Source of the DNA: Schistocerca nitens
Taxonomy: Eukaryota > Arthropoda > Insecta > Orthoptera > Acrididae
Reading direction: 5' to 3'
Length of the DNA: 64,000 bases
Assembly: GCF_023898315.1 (NCBI RefSeq)
Contig: NC_064614.1
Coordinates: 498,186,109-498,250,108 of the forward strand
Positions within the stretch are counted from its first letter, which is position 1; each line of letters begins with the position of its first letter. Shown in pieces: positions 46,079 through 57,556 of the stretch. Under the pieces are notes generated by a model. The model ran no database searches, had not been told where the DNA came from, and worked only from the letters and a program-made list of their open reading frames with translations. The position numbers were made by a program, and so were the translations under genes.

Positions 46079-48555
46079 ATTGTATTTTTATTGATCCAGG
46101 CAATCATAGTATTGTACAGCTGTACATGTGATATTGGATAGGTCAAGAGAGCTATTTACAGTAATTTTTACAAATTGATGTTTACATTATTTTGTAGCAA
46201 GGAAATTATCTATCTTCAACAAAACTGTTAATACAAATCAAAGAGATGTAAGATTTTACATACGATATTGGATAGGTCAAGGGAACATATTTGCAGCTAA
46301 TATTTAATAAATTGATTTTACATCATTTTGCAATGAGGAAGTTAGCTATCTTTAACAAAACAGTAAATGCAAATGTTGTATGGTAAAATACAAACAGCCA
46401 ATACAAATGTAATAGTAAAGTAGTCCAGTGTATTTAATAGACATGCACAGTATATAATTTTCAGACCTAATTGAACATTTATCATATTTTTTACATTTTT
46501 AACCCCTTTCAAAAAAATGATCAACTGCATAAAAGCAATGGTCCAAGAGATATTTTTTTAACTTATGTGTGAAGGCTCTTGGGTTCTTTGTTGCTTTGAT
46601 TTCATTGGGTAAATTATTATACATTTTTATCCCAACATTTAAAACACTTTTTTGGTAGCAGGTAGTTCTGGACTGAATCATATGTACGTCAGATTGCTGC
46701 CTTGTTGCATAGTTATGAATATCTCCATTGAATTTTAGTGTGCAGTCATTGTTTAACAGGTATGTCTTGACAAATGAGACGATATTATAAATGTAAGCAG
46801 AAGGCAGTGTCATAATGCCATTTGTTTTGAAATGTTGTCTGCATGATTCATTATGTCTTAGATTACATATTATGCGTATTGCCATTTTTTGCATTTTGAA
46901 AATATATCTACCTCCAGGTGAGTTCCTCCAAAATATGATTCCATACTGTAATGTAGAATGGAAGTAAGCATAATATACATGTATGAGAACAGATTTTGTG
47001 ACTGATTTTTTGAGTACCCTTAAAATGTAACACACAGTTGAGAGCTTTTTTGAGATATAATTTGTGTGTGTCTCCCACTTAAGATTTTCTGCAAGCCATA
47101 TGCCAAGAAACTTGACGGAGTCCACACACATAAGCTCTTGGTTATTTAGAATCACATCAGGCATTTCTTGTTTTTGGGATGAGAGTCTGAAGTTGATGTA
47201 GGTTGTTTTCTGTATGTTTATAATCAGTTTGTTCTCGTTGAACCATTTGCTGAGTGACGACATAAGCGGTTTAATTTTTTGGTTGTGGTCCTCTGTATCA
47301 GTACCCGTTATTAGAATACTTGTGTCATCGGCAAATAGTGTGGTATGTCCTGTAGTAAGCTTTGTGCTTATATCATCAATGTATAGCAGAAACAGTATGG
47401 GTCCCAGGATTGAGCCTTGTGGCACACCATATCTAATAGGCATTGTGTCAGAGGAGTGGACAGTACATTGATGGGTGGTTGTATTCTTTTTTTCAAAATT
47501 AATTTCAACTTTTTGAAATCTGTTTGACAGGTAAGATTCTAACCATTTGTTTGCAATTCCTCTTATACCTCTATTTGCTAACTTCTTAAGGAGTATGTAT
47601 GGTCAATTACATCAAACGCTTTGGATAAATCTAAAAAGATACCAGTAGTGATTTCCTTATTATCCAGTGCTTTTAAGGTTTCGTTGAGATACTCATAAAT
47701 AGCTGTGGTGGTTGTCTTTTGCTTTCTAAAACCATGCTGGTGTTTTGTCAATAAGGATAGTTTATTAGTAAAGTCTTCAAATCTGGTGTAAAATAATTTT
47801 TCAAATATTTTTGAGAATGAGCTGAGCTGTGCTATGGGCCGGTAATTGGCTACATCATTTTTAGAGCCCTTTTTGTGAAGTGGGGTAATTTTAGAAGTCT
47901 TTAGTAGGTCAGGGAAAACTCCATTTGTAAAGGATGCATTTATTATGTGGGTTAGGGGTTCTACAATGGATTCTCCACATTTCTTTACAATTATATCAGG
48001 AATATTGTCACTACCACTGGAGTACTTATCCTTTAGTCCTTTTATAACTGTAAGTACTTCAGGATTGGAGACTTTGTGAAGAAACATTGATGCCTGTACC
48101 GGTGCGGTTTCTATTAGTGTTTGGTGTTGAGCATTTGGTCTGTGGCAGTTGTTCTTTATCAGGTTTTCTGCTATCTTGCTAAAATAGTCATTAAAACCAT
48201 TTACTATTTTTTGGGGATCTGATGTGACTTCGTCATTTAGGTTTAGTTTTAATGTTTTGTTTATGACATGCTGCTTACTGTTTGTTTCATTTTTTACAAC
48301 TGTCCACAAGCCTTTCATTTTATTGTTAGATTCCTTTATAAATTTATCATTGTATAATTTTTTTGCTTGTTGGATAACTTTCCTATAGATTGCAAAATAA
48401 GTGTTACAATATGACCTAAACTGATCATCGACGTCATGGTGTTTCATGTGATTTTTTAAGTCACGCTTTTTTTGGCTGGAAATCCTTATCCCTTTTGTTA
48501 CCCATGAGTTTGTGTGTTTGTTTCCGATTTTCCTGGATTTCACATCTGGTGACAG
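46079..48555 (-). mobile_element. CR1/L2-like LINE, 5'-truncated, one frame break
   Basis: The minus strand reads from about 48550: NSWVTKGIRISSQKKRDLKN (pre-RT), SGSDNIPDIIVKKCGE, ITPLHKKGSKNDVANYRPIA, KHQHGFRKQKTTTTAIYEYL and GIFLDLSKAFDVIDH to about 47580, then after one frame shift YGVPQGSILGPILFLLYIDD with the FADD box (47300-47443), VKFLGIWLAENLKWETH, and a C-terminal tail ending near 46500. The 3' UTR contains a 134-base direct duplication (gatattggataggtcaag at 46130 and 46264) and ends in (TACAA)n-type repeats at 46079-46100. Only one clear break, so it is among the younger insertions. Its 5' edge joins P-element THAP coding in frame, producing a 387-codon chimeric open frame (47578-48741). 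Confidence 0.9.
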
Positions 48556-48900
48556 TTTACGAACACTCTTCCACTTTAGAAGCAACTCTTGAGGTTGTTT
48601 TGGAAACATGTGGAAATGCTCGTTGCAAATTTCCTCCGTTGAACCCACGTAACAGCCAGATGAACAGCCGGGGAACTTGCAGGAGTATTTCAACGTCAAT
48701 CTGTTGTGTTGAATATTCTGAAAAAACATAAAAGTCTTCATTAAATAAAACTACTGCAGACATATCAAAGTTATTTAAATAAACAAATGGAAACCACACT
48801 GCTTAATTCACGATAGAAGAGAATACATTTCATTTATTGGCTACGAGATTATTTCATGAAAAATCAAATGTCTTACCTTACAATTAATTGTGGACATTTT

Positions 48901-49245
48901 TCAGCAGGAAATCTCTTCAATTCCACGGTGAACCTTATGAATTTAAAGTAAAAAATCTGTTTATAATGAAGATGAGTAGTACGTAAATATGAAACAAATA
49001 CAAAGACGACTGTAACCGAGGACCACAGACTTCAGTGCAGAGCAAGACGATAGAATATTTCAAAACAACCACCACTGGAGTTTGAACAGCTCTCATTGGT
49101 CAATTCCCGCTTCGTTTGACCCCTATCGCCTCTAGTGGTCTGGAATTGAACTACGTGGCTTGCTGCCTCTTCGCCCATATAGCTTTCACTCCTGTGATTA
49201 TTTTCGTCGAAGTCGTAGTTGCTGCATAGAACTGTTGTAGTAACT
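48901..49245. other. Probable 5' flank of the P element, non-coding
   Basis: No terminal repeat or promoter could be defined. Nothing coding. Confidence 0.3.
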
Positions 49246-49255
49246 CAGCAATAGG

Positions 49256-49463
49256 TTCAAATGGCTCTGAGCACTATGGGACTTAACATCTATGGTCATC
49301 AGTCCCCTAGAACTTAGAACTACTTAAACCTAACTAACCTAAGGACAGCACATAACACCCAGCCATCACGAGGCAGAGAAAATCCCTGACCCCGCCGGGA
49401 ATTGAACCCGGGAACCCGGGCGTGGGAAGCGAGAACGCTACCGCACGACCACGAGATGCGGGC
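49256..49463 (-). mobile_element. SINE with Gly-tRNA-like head and the same body as the other SINEs
   Basis: The body (49256-49350) matches the other locust SINEs (tctgagcactatgggactta, then acttagaactacttaaacct). The head, read on minus, is gcatctcgtggtcgtgcggt then agcgttctcgcttcccacgc and gggttcaattcccggcgggg: a tRNA-Gly-like sequence with loop ttcccac (anticodon CCC). The others carry a Leu/Ser-type head. Flanked by cagcaatagg at 49246-49255 and 49464-49473. Confidence 0.93.
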
Positions 49464-49473
49464 CAGCAATAGG

Positions 49474-49856
49474 CTTTGTGCTATTGTGATTTCTAAAAGA
49501 CGAAAAGTGGAATGCAAAATTGTTGGAGAGAAAACAGGAAACGTAATATACGTTCGCATTCTGGAAGGCAAATAAGCTGATCGGTTAAAATGATTCTGGT
49601 TAGAATTTTGTATTTTCCCATAGAATATAAATGCATAGGATTTACTTAATACTGTGACGTATATACTCAAGCTGTACGTGTAGTATTGTACTCATGAACA
49701 TTACGTTATAAAGGCAGATTTAGTTTAATAGCTATGTTGTTTGCAGCTTACTAGTGTTGTACCGGCTGTTGGAAGGTTTCTTGAAAGGTAACTCTCGTTT
49801 AAACATGTTGAGATGTTAAGCAATGGAGTTGAACTTCATTTTTAATCACTGAAGTA
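49474..49856. other. Non-coding stretch
   Basis: Nothing recognised. Confidence 0.3.
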
Positions 49857-49858
49857 TA

Positions 49859-50427
49859 CAGGGTGCATCACAATTAATGGCGTAAACGCATAGAGTTGAA
49901 GCTACACGATACTGGAAGCAAAAAAATCTTAGTAAACATAGGGTCAAAAATGCATACCTTAAGAGATACTAGTAATTTTTCATCTTCAATACTGAATCTC
50001 TTCTACTGCAACCTCTTTGCTTTCCATATTTTGGGAAATGGTAATGTGGACGAAAACAAGAAAAAAATGTCCAGTAAACATGTGTTTTAAAATCCGTACC
50101 TTAAGAACTATGAGCACGTACTCATCTTCGCTATTTGGAAACACAACTCTTCTAATGAACAATTGCTCATAACTTTTAAGGTATGCATTTTAAAGCAAAT
50201 GTTTACTGGACATTTTTTTCTTGTTTTGGTCCACATCACCATTTCCCAAAATATGGAAATAAAGAGCTTGCGGCAGAAGAGATTTGCTTCGCAGTATCGA
50301 AGATGTAAAATTGCTCGTAGCTCTTAAGGTATGCATTTTCGACCCTATGTTTACTGAGACTTTTTTGCTTCTAGTATCGTGTACTTTCAACTGTATGCGT
50401 TTATGCTATTAATTATGATACACTCTG
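49859..50427. repeat. Palindromic TA-flanked MITE-like element
   Basis: Ends cagggtgcatcacaattaat and the complement of attaattatgatacactctg, with TA at 49857-49858 and 50428-50429. The arms mirror each other over most of 569 bases (aaaatgcataccttaagag against cttaaggtatgcatttt; gaaaacaagaaaaaaatgtc against acatttttttcttgtttt). Each arm gives a similar spurious frame (NIGSKMHTLR). No transposase. Confidence 0.85.
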
Positions 50428-50429
50428 TA

Positions 50430-51000
50430 TAGCGATGAAACTCGCTAAGAGCAGGGAGAGAAATGCATCAAAACTGGAGATACTGTGGGAAATTTCCATT
50501 TCCAGAACAAGATGCTGAAATAGCAGATACAGATTCATACGAAGGTCACGCCTGACATTCAGAAAATTCATAAAACAAATCAGTGTCAAGTAAATTCACT
50601 CTTTTATTATCAATCATAAGTACCATCAGGGATTAAATGGTTTAGGATGTAAGTATTAGAATTTCAATATTAGAATGGACAAGTTTTAGATCTTAGCTGC
50701 ACTGCTGAGAAAGAAAATGCTACAGGACCGATTGGGTAACAGCATGCTGTCAGTCGTGTTTGTGGGCCAGTACAGTGAAAAAGATCCCTAAGTGCAAAGC
50801 AGCCAGTACTGGCCTTTTTGGATTGTACCAAAAAGATGCATACTCTGAACAAATGTTCCAACAGTAATTAAGTCCTGTTCTTGATAATTTAGTCCCATTT
50901 TCTTGCCAATTGGCAGTCATTGCCCCATCACTATTTTCCTACCTGAGGCTAATGTGAGGATATTCACACAAGTTCAGGTGCTGATGCTACACCGATCTGC
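50430..51000. other. Non-coding stretch beside the inverted duplication
   Basis: Nothing recognised. Confidence 0.3.
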
Positions 51001-51505
51001 TTTGGTCCATGATGTCACTGTGAGCCTTGATGTTTTTGTCTCTGTATTTGTAGAATGTGTGTTGTAGTATTTGGTGGCGCTCTCTTGTGCTGGATGCTTG
51101 TTACTGAGTTGTTTGACATGAATTGAATATTTCAGGTTGCTATTGAAAGAATTTGTGCTGGCATTCCGGTGAGTTACTTTGAATTTGCATATTTTGGCTG
51201 GTGGATTCATTTTTATGTTTGGAAATATTAGTGCCGTGTGTTTCCTGTGGTAATATTTTTCTCTTTATTTCAGTTGTGAAGAAGATACAGGTATTTATGA
51301 GTAGTTCTTTGCTAGTTGCAATGGGTAAAGTTGTTTGTGTGTATTGAAATTGGTGGTGATGACAGTATCGATGAATTTTTGGGGTTTCCTTGTTAGTGTT
51401 TGGTAATTGTTGGTTTGTTATTGGTAGGTATCATGGGTACTGATGTACCATTGTTGGTTAGGATACATTTTTGATATTAGTTACGTGAGCATGGTTTCGT
51501 TTGTT

Positions 51506-51703
51506 GCCGGCCGTGGTGGTCTCGCGGTTCTAGGCGCGCAGTCTGGAACCGTGCGACTGCTACGGTCGCAGGTTCGAATCCTACCTCGGGCATGGATGTG
51601 TGTGATGTCCTTAGGTTAGTTAGGTTTAAGTAGTTCTAAGTTCTAGGCGACTGATAACCACAGCAGTTGAGTCCCATAGTGCTCAGAGCCATTTGAACCA
51701 TTT
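51506..51703 (+). mobile_element. Locust SINE, absent from the other arm
   Basis: Head gccggccgtggtggtctcgc, B box ggttcgaatcctacctcggg, body to agccatttgaacca. Flanks ggtttcgtttgtt and ttttggtttgtt are a decayed target duplication. The right arm has the empty site gcatggtttggtttgttg (complement near 62783). Confidence 0.93.
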
Positions 51704-51757
51704 GATTTTGGTTTGTTATACTGAGAACTTTGGTTTACATAGAGTAAGGGAAAGTGC

Positions 51758-51982
51758 GGTATCTAGGGCTTTGCTTGAGCTATGTGAGTGAAATGAAATT
51801 TGCAACACCATCTTTTAGAGTGGTTGGTTCCTGGTATCAAGGGCTTTGTTGGAGCTATGTAGGTCAAGTGAAATTGTGTTGAGTTTTTGAGTTCTGTATG
51901 GGTTACTGGTATTGAGGTCTTCATTAGAGATGAAAATGTCACATGAAATTTACAGCACCAGTAGTGTTCATTTTTGTAATTT
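51758..51982 (+). repeat. Three degenerate 75-base tandem units
   Basis: Units start at 51758 (ggtatctagggctttg), 51833 (ggtatcaagggctttg) and 51908 (ggtattgaggtcttca), each continuing with gctatgt-, agtgaaatt- and acacc-like words. The same three units occur in the right arm (62530-62750), so they predate the duplication. Confidence 0.75.
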
Positions 51983-52822
51983 TTTGGTTAAATTTTGAGG
52001 ATTTCATGTGCTTCATTTTTGTGTGAATATTTGTTTCTTTTCTGATTTGACATGTGGTGATGATATTCTACTTGTGTTTGTTCTTTTTGTTACTGCCAGG
52101 TTCTGTCAAAAAGTATTCACTAATTCATTCCGCATACCTTTGATTTATTTTCAGAAACACATCTCAAATCCAGTACCACACCGGAACTACAGGACTGTAC
52201 AACCAAACGTTCTCTGCCACCACACTATATTTTCTGGAATGGTTACTAAAGATAGGCCATGGCGAATACCCAAGATCATTATTTTATATTTTAACATCTG
52301 TGCCAAATTAATGTGTCTGGTAATATATTTATGTTATGGCACTGTCAAAAGTAGTATCATAGATACACTTTAAAAAAGTGAAATGGTTTACATTCCACTG
52401 TGAAAAATTATTGTCATAAAACGTTTATTGAAGTGGATGACACTTGTATCTCTTGTGTTGGTGTTACTGTTGCAGTGAGTGTGATTTTTAGTGTGACATG
52501 TTAAAAACAACTACAGTAAAATAAATTTGTTTATCACAAAAGGAGTTCAGTCTCTTACAGATGTTCTATTGTCTTATTTTATGTGTGTTGTTCACAATCC
52601 CTGCTCCCATCCCCACCCAGAGAAAGTAATTACAGAATCATTGCATAATGTTACATCAGGTGTGTGTGTCTTGGAAGGAAGGTAGGAGGGGGAGGGGGTG
52701 GTAAGTGCACACACTTTTGAGAAGAGATTATTGGTCCATCCACTAATGATTATAGGTCCAAGGATAATATGTTTTGGCTGAGTTGCTTACACTACTTCAA
52801 AAGTAAAACTGTGAAAAGTATG

Positions 52823-53016
52823 GTTCAAATTTCTTTGAGCACCATGGGACTTAACATCTGAGGTCATAAGTCCCCCAGAACTTAGAACTACTTAAACCTA
52901 ACTAACCTAAGACATCACACACATCCATGCCCGAGGCAGGATTCGAACCTGCGACCGTAGCGGTCGCGCGGTTCCAAACTGTAGCGCCTAGAACCACTCG
53001 GCCACTCTGGCTGGCA
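52823..53016 (-). mobile_element. Locust SINE, absent from the other arm
   Basis: Minus orientation, Leu/Ser-type head. Target duplication tgaaaagtatg at 52812-52822 and 53017-53027. The right arm has the exact empty site gtgaaaagtatgaaattaaa (complement near 61670). Confidence 0.95.
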
Positions 53017-53885
53017 TGAAAAGTATGAAATTAAAATATTTTGTGATTGGTTCTGCATGGAATGTTGAATATTCTATTATAATATATTCAATTATTCAAA
53101 ATTTATTTGAACTGTGAACTATTAGACTTCAGCAGTATTAGGTATAAATGTAATACCTATTAGTCAGATGAAAATTTCTGCCAGCCTGCAACTTGAACCT
53201 ACATTTCTCTCTTGTTGCGAGGAAATAGTTCATGAAGTTCTGCGTTTGCAGTCAGGTGCTACTGAATCAGTCGTTTCACTGCGTAAGTTCCAGCTATCTG
53301 TATGTGAATGGGAAGAAGAAATATTGAATATTAATCTGTCCTAGACCTCATCAATGATTCACTGTGTATATGTTTAGAATAAAGTATGATGAGCCAATTG
53401 TAACACATTCAGCCAATGATACACAGCTTTTTATTTGTCATGTGTTCACCTCTCCTCTGCATGTAACTTTGGATTGATCAGTCTGTGAGAGTACATAATG
53501 GGCTATAAAAATTAACACTAATTTACGACAGTTTCTTCTAGATATGTTCAGTTTGGTTTGGCCTTTTGGATATGACACGATGTTGAAGAAGTAGGGGCTG
53601 TTGTGACCACTGTTTGATTTGTAAAAAAAAAAAAAAAAAAAAAAGTAATAGTACTAGTTCTCTCACCTACCAAGGACTGTATTTTTAAAAATTAATGTCT
53701 TAAAACATTATTTTAACATTTTTTTTTATCAGGGGTATCGATACGGTATACCATCACAAATCAAGCACTGGTTATAACAACAAAAACAGCTGTCTGGTTT
53801 AAAATAGTGGCACTAATAACTATACCTGGATTGTGTTGTCATCTCACAGCAATAAATAAGGAAGATTAATGTTTGACAATCTTAT

Positions 53886-54050
53886 AAAAAGGATAGTTGC
53901 TACTCACCATATAGTGGAGGTGCTGATCCACAGCCAGATACAACAAAAAGATTGTCAAACAAAGCTTTCGCCCACACAGGCATTCATCACAATTACACAA
54001 CATATATTCATTATCTCCACTATATGGTGAGTAGCAACTACCCTTTTCAT
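53886..54050. repeat. Foldback repeat, gctactcacc family (left-arm copy)
   Basis: aaaaggatagttgctactca then ccatatagtggag is mirrored by ctccactatatggtgagtag then caactacccttttcat. Its counterpart is at 60663-60838 in the other arm. Confidence 0.88.
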
Positions 54051-54106
54051 AACATTGTCATTATTACATAATGGATTTTCCATTGTGTAAAGATACGTGT
54101 TTAATG

Positions 54107-56813
54107 TCCCATCGATCACAGTAGTAAGGACTGACTATCAGGTTCCTACCAACAGATAGTACATTCAATGGATATCTTGCTGAGAGTTGAGCTTATGTCT
54201 CACTACGTGTTCTCCATCAAGATGGAGATAATCTTCCTCAAGGCTTTTTGCATTAGATCTGTGGGTGAGTAGCAGCCAACTGAATGTTGCCTCAAACCGA
54301 ATTAGTGACAAGTAATGAAAGTAAAAAGAGAATGGAAATTTGTTCAGGGAATAAACTTGAAACTGATTTTTAATTGACAGATTCTTTGGCCAAAAGGTGG
54401 CTTACACTACACAGAGTGTTTTCGCAGTAGAAGTTTTCTTCTTAATTGAAATTCATGATGGTTTCTGTTCATAAGTATGTTTTAAGAATTATTCCAAAAC
54501 TAAAAATATATTTAAAAAATTTAGTGGCAACTGCAGCATAGTAAGTTTGATTTCATGGCTATTATTTATTTCTATTTATCTGCTTTCCTTTACCGATTTT
54601 CTTCAGCTGGCATGTGTGGCACAGCTGTTTCTGCCGGAATGATGGATTTTCATTTCCTTACAATGCAAGTGAAGGTGGAAAAAAATACTGCGTAAGTCAA
54701 ACAAGGTAAAAAAATATGAAAATTCCGTGAAACTGCAAACAAATGTGATCCTGCATAACTGGAGCTTCAGTAGTTACATGAGGTTATTTGTCTGTATGGA
54801 GGCTGAGAAGCTGGAAGACTGCAAGATAGCTTGCAGAGAATCTACAATTGGTGGAGCTGCTGGCACATTAAATGACTGTCAAGACATACCTCCATGTTGA
54901 TGCACCACTTTCTAGTGAGCAACAGTTTGTCATTGAAGAGATCATTCCAATTTCCGTCAGCTGATGTCTTGGTACAAGAACTGCTCTCCACACAACAATA
55001 GTCTGTGCCTGTGCACATTTTTGCATTTATGCAAAAGCAAAGTCAGTTACATTGTATTTGTTTCTTCAGTAACAGTACGTCTATAGGTAATAAGTTTCCA
55101 GTAACATGACAGTGATAGAGATACAGAAGATGAAATGGGTTGTGGCTAAGACTGTGAATTCGTTTGTTTATCAGGTGCATAGTACGAAGATGTAAATTCT
55201 TTATCAGAAGCCATCAACTGATTTGCACATAAACCTACAAGAATGAAGTCACTTCTTTAGTCTTGGTTGAATACAGTTTAAAATAATGTAACATATCATA
55301 CGGCTATGTTACTTACCCGGTTTATGCTTCAGGAGAAAGGTTGTGAGATTTCAGGTCTTCTGATTCAATAAATCCATCATTTTAGGATGATCTGGGCAAT
55401 AATTTACTTATTTCTGCAAACAAGTTTCGGAAAAATAACTTCTTAACAGAGACTCTGCTTCTGCGTATTTAACAAGATAATATTAATGACAATATTTCTG
55501 TGATTGAAATATAAATGTGTAGTTGGGGGCACTGACTTGATTGTGTAACTTAAGCCATAGCTATTGTAAATGTAAGTGGTTGAGAGATGGTTATGACAGT
55601 TCACTTCATGGTGTATGGCTGGTGAGTAACATGTCTAGACTTCTAGACTTTTGTGAGGGGATTTTTTTTTTTTTTTTTTTGGGGGGGGGGGGGGGGGTGA
55701 CTCGTGTGAAACTTTACACTGTCATTTCAAATCTGTAACTGAGTGGGCTGATAACCAAACAAAAAGATAGCACCACTGTAGTTTATTTGTTGCAGTAAAC
55801 ATGACGCTGCCACAAGGTTTCAGTGTCTGCCTGATGTCTCTCCTGCTATGCAGTGCTGTGATGGGAGACCTCAGCAAAATCTTTTGACATGAGACGGGCT
55901 GGTGTCAGGCACTTCTCCGGATTACTGAACCCCATTCACAAGAGTTTCACTAAGATATTGATGGCAACAATACAATTAATTCTGAAACACACACTGCCTG
56001 AGAAAGCAGAGAAAAGTGCTTATTATTTCTGCAGAAAAGTTGCTGAACATATCAACAATGGTTTGTGTTCAGTAGCTGCAGAAAACTCTTATCATCAAGA
56101 CCGTTATGCTAAATTAGTGTCAAACCCCTCCTCTGTTTGAAATGGGGGCCACACTCTTGGTACCAAGTTTGATGCTGCTTCAAGTTTGATGCTGCTTTGC
56201 AAGAAGTATTCAGTTTTCTAGATTCTTCAGAGAAATCCCAATTTTCACTGTAGGATTTATTGCAGAAAGTCAATGAATTAATATTAGCAGATGCAAATCG
56301 CTCCACTGCTATCCAATCCCCCCCCAAATTCAAGGTAAGGACATTGTCACCCCCCCCCCCCCCCCCGCCATTCCCCGCTGTCAGGGAGAGGAGCAAGCTG
56401 CTTGAGGTCATGCTAACTACCCTTTTCAGCAATAGGTTTTAACAACTTTTATTTTTATTGCATTTATATCCTTTTTCTTGCAAAAATAGGGTAATTTATT
56501 TTGTTCCATCTTACCATTTTAAGTTATTTCTTTAGACTGCTGTTGCAAATTTTACACATAAATAATACATATAGGTAAATAAAAGACAAGAAAATTGAAT
56601 TTATATGTGGTACATGTATAGCTAAACAAAATATTATAAGAAAATGGCAAGTAAATAATGTTATGCATTGGGGATTTTTCTCAGGTTCCAGCATTAACTG
56701 GGACTAATCTTTTCCTTTCCAGTAGGGTAGCCAGATTGGTCTGCCATGGTGTCTCACAGACGACTCAGTTGTCAGTGTCTTTTATCTTCTTCGAAGTTGG
56801 TAATACGAGGTAT
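54107..56813. other. Spacer of the inverted duplication, left part
   Basis: No gene recognised. A-run at 53619-53644 lies just before it, in the arm. T run then G run at 55661-55697, C run at 56344-56366. An 83-codon plus-strand frame at 55889-56140 (HTLPEKAEKSAYYFCRKVAE) looks protein-like but is not identified. Words near 54093 (gtgtttaatgtcccat) resemble a SINE end. Confidence 0.35.
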
Positions 56814-56815
56814 GT

Positions 56816-57554
56816 CCACAAAGTAAGTTCTGTTTGGTTATATGAAACAAACATGTACAGATACAGAAAAAAATATTTATTGTACAAAAATCTGCAACTG
56901 TTAAACTACTTTACATAGATTCTGAAATTTTGTAGGCACTTGTGAAAGTGTGGCACAAGTTTTTGTGTGCCTTCTTCATAGAAGGTTGCCGCCTGTGTAT
57001 TCAACCATATGGTAACACATTCTTTCAGCCCGTCGTCATTGTTGAAGTGTTGACCACCAAGAACAGATTTTAGGTGTAAGAATAGATGGAAGTCGCTAGG
57101 AGTGAGGTCCAAGCCGTACGGTGGATGATCAAATGCATCCCAGTGAAATTCCCGTAAGAGTTGTTTGGTCACATTCGCTGTGTGAGGTCAGGCATTATCG
57201 TAGAAAAAAAACAGCACTGTTCAGCAGTAACCCTTGGCACATGTTCTGTATTGTGCGGCACTGTTTCTTAATGGTCTTGCAGTAACCATGTGCATTGATT
57301 GTTTGGCCTCATGGTAAGAAATCAATCAGCAAAATGCCCTTTCTGTCCCAAAAAATGGTGCACATGACTCTTCGAGGTGTCAAGATTTGCTTAGGCTTAA
57401 CTTTTGTTGGGGATGAAGGGTGCAGCAGTGATCTGAAAATGGTATACATGTCTTCTCCTTGATTCAGAGTAACTGCAGCGCATACTCGGAACTGCGATCA
57501 TAGTGCTGCCGCGGATAGAGATAGAAACAGAACTTACTTTGTGAACAACCCTCA
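56816..57554 (-). mobile_element. Mariner transposon, internally deleted
   Basis: Inverted ends cgaggtatgtccacaaagta and the complement of tactttgtgaacaaccctca, TA flanks at 56814-56815 and 57555-57556; 739 bases. The minus strand keeps the transposase C-terminus: LLREFHWDAFDHPPYGLDLT then PSDFHLFLHLKSVLGGQHFN (third catalytic D in the GLDL/SPDL motif), ending VPHFHKCLQNFRIYVK. The N-terminal and most central parts are gone. It lies near the midpoint of the inverted duplication. Confidence 0.87.
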
Positions 57555-57556
57555 TA

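Larger units (their letters stand above)
43090..48900 (-). mobile_element. P-element-like transposon with THAP domain, split by a LINE and a SINE
   Basis: Minus strand, 5' to 3': a possible first exon MSTINCK ending at a GT donor (about 48877); a THAP front half (48560-48720; YSCKFPGCSSGCY, FHMFPKQPQELLLKWKSVRK); after the nested LINE, the THAP rear half CASYFGGEDNFFEEDFMNKS then RHRLNRGVFP (about 45990-46078); a variable linker with three ETGV-type repeats (45575-45900); RQWTPEDKVFALSLHKCSPR (45250); WKQVVAYYFTHNSVSS then GLKVVCTVCDQGATKQRAL and IYDVPHLLKNTRNALL (44600-44910), the RNase H-like core of P transposase; FNQDPVENVFCCVRQHGVAN (44080), and the C-terminus VKDWKHAVSN-like to about 43100. 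Several frame breaks. The conserved THAP H appears as Y in CASYF. Terminal repeats not found. Confidence 0.85.
51001..54106. repeat. Left arm of a large inverted duplication
   Basis: Reverse-complement match to 60609-63280 from end to end: outer landmarks ggtggcgctctcttgtgctg and tttgaatttgca near 51070-51190 match 63050-63220; inner landmarks ggattttccattgtg near 54071 match 60625. Apart from two SINEs found only here, the arms are collinear, with a few percent base differences by eye. It contains a 121-codon frame (52008-52373) that is shared only in part by the other arm and matches nothing I know. Confidence 0.93.

Noticed and set aside
46499-48741. Host gene with THAP domain and reverse transcriptase
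   Set aside because: Explained by a LINE inserted into a P-element exon; the other half of the THAP domain lies on the far side of the LINE.
52008-52373. 121-codon open frame as a small gene
   Set aside because: Only part of it remains open in the other arm, and it has no recognisable motif.
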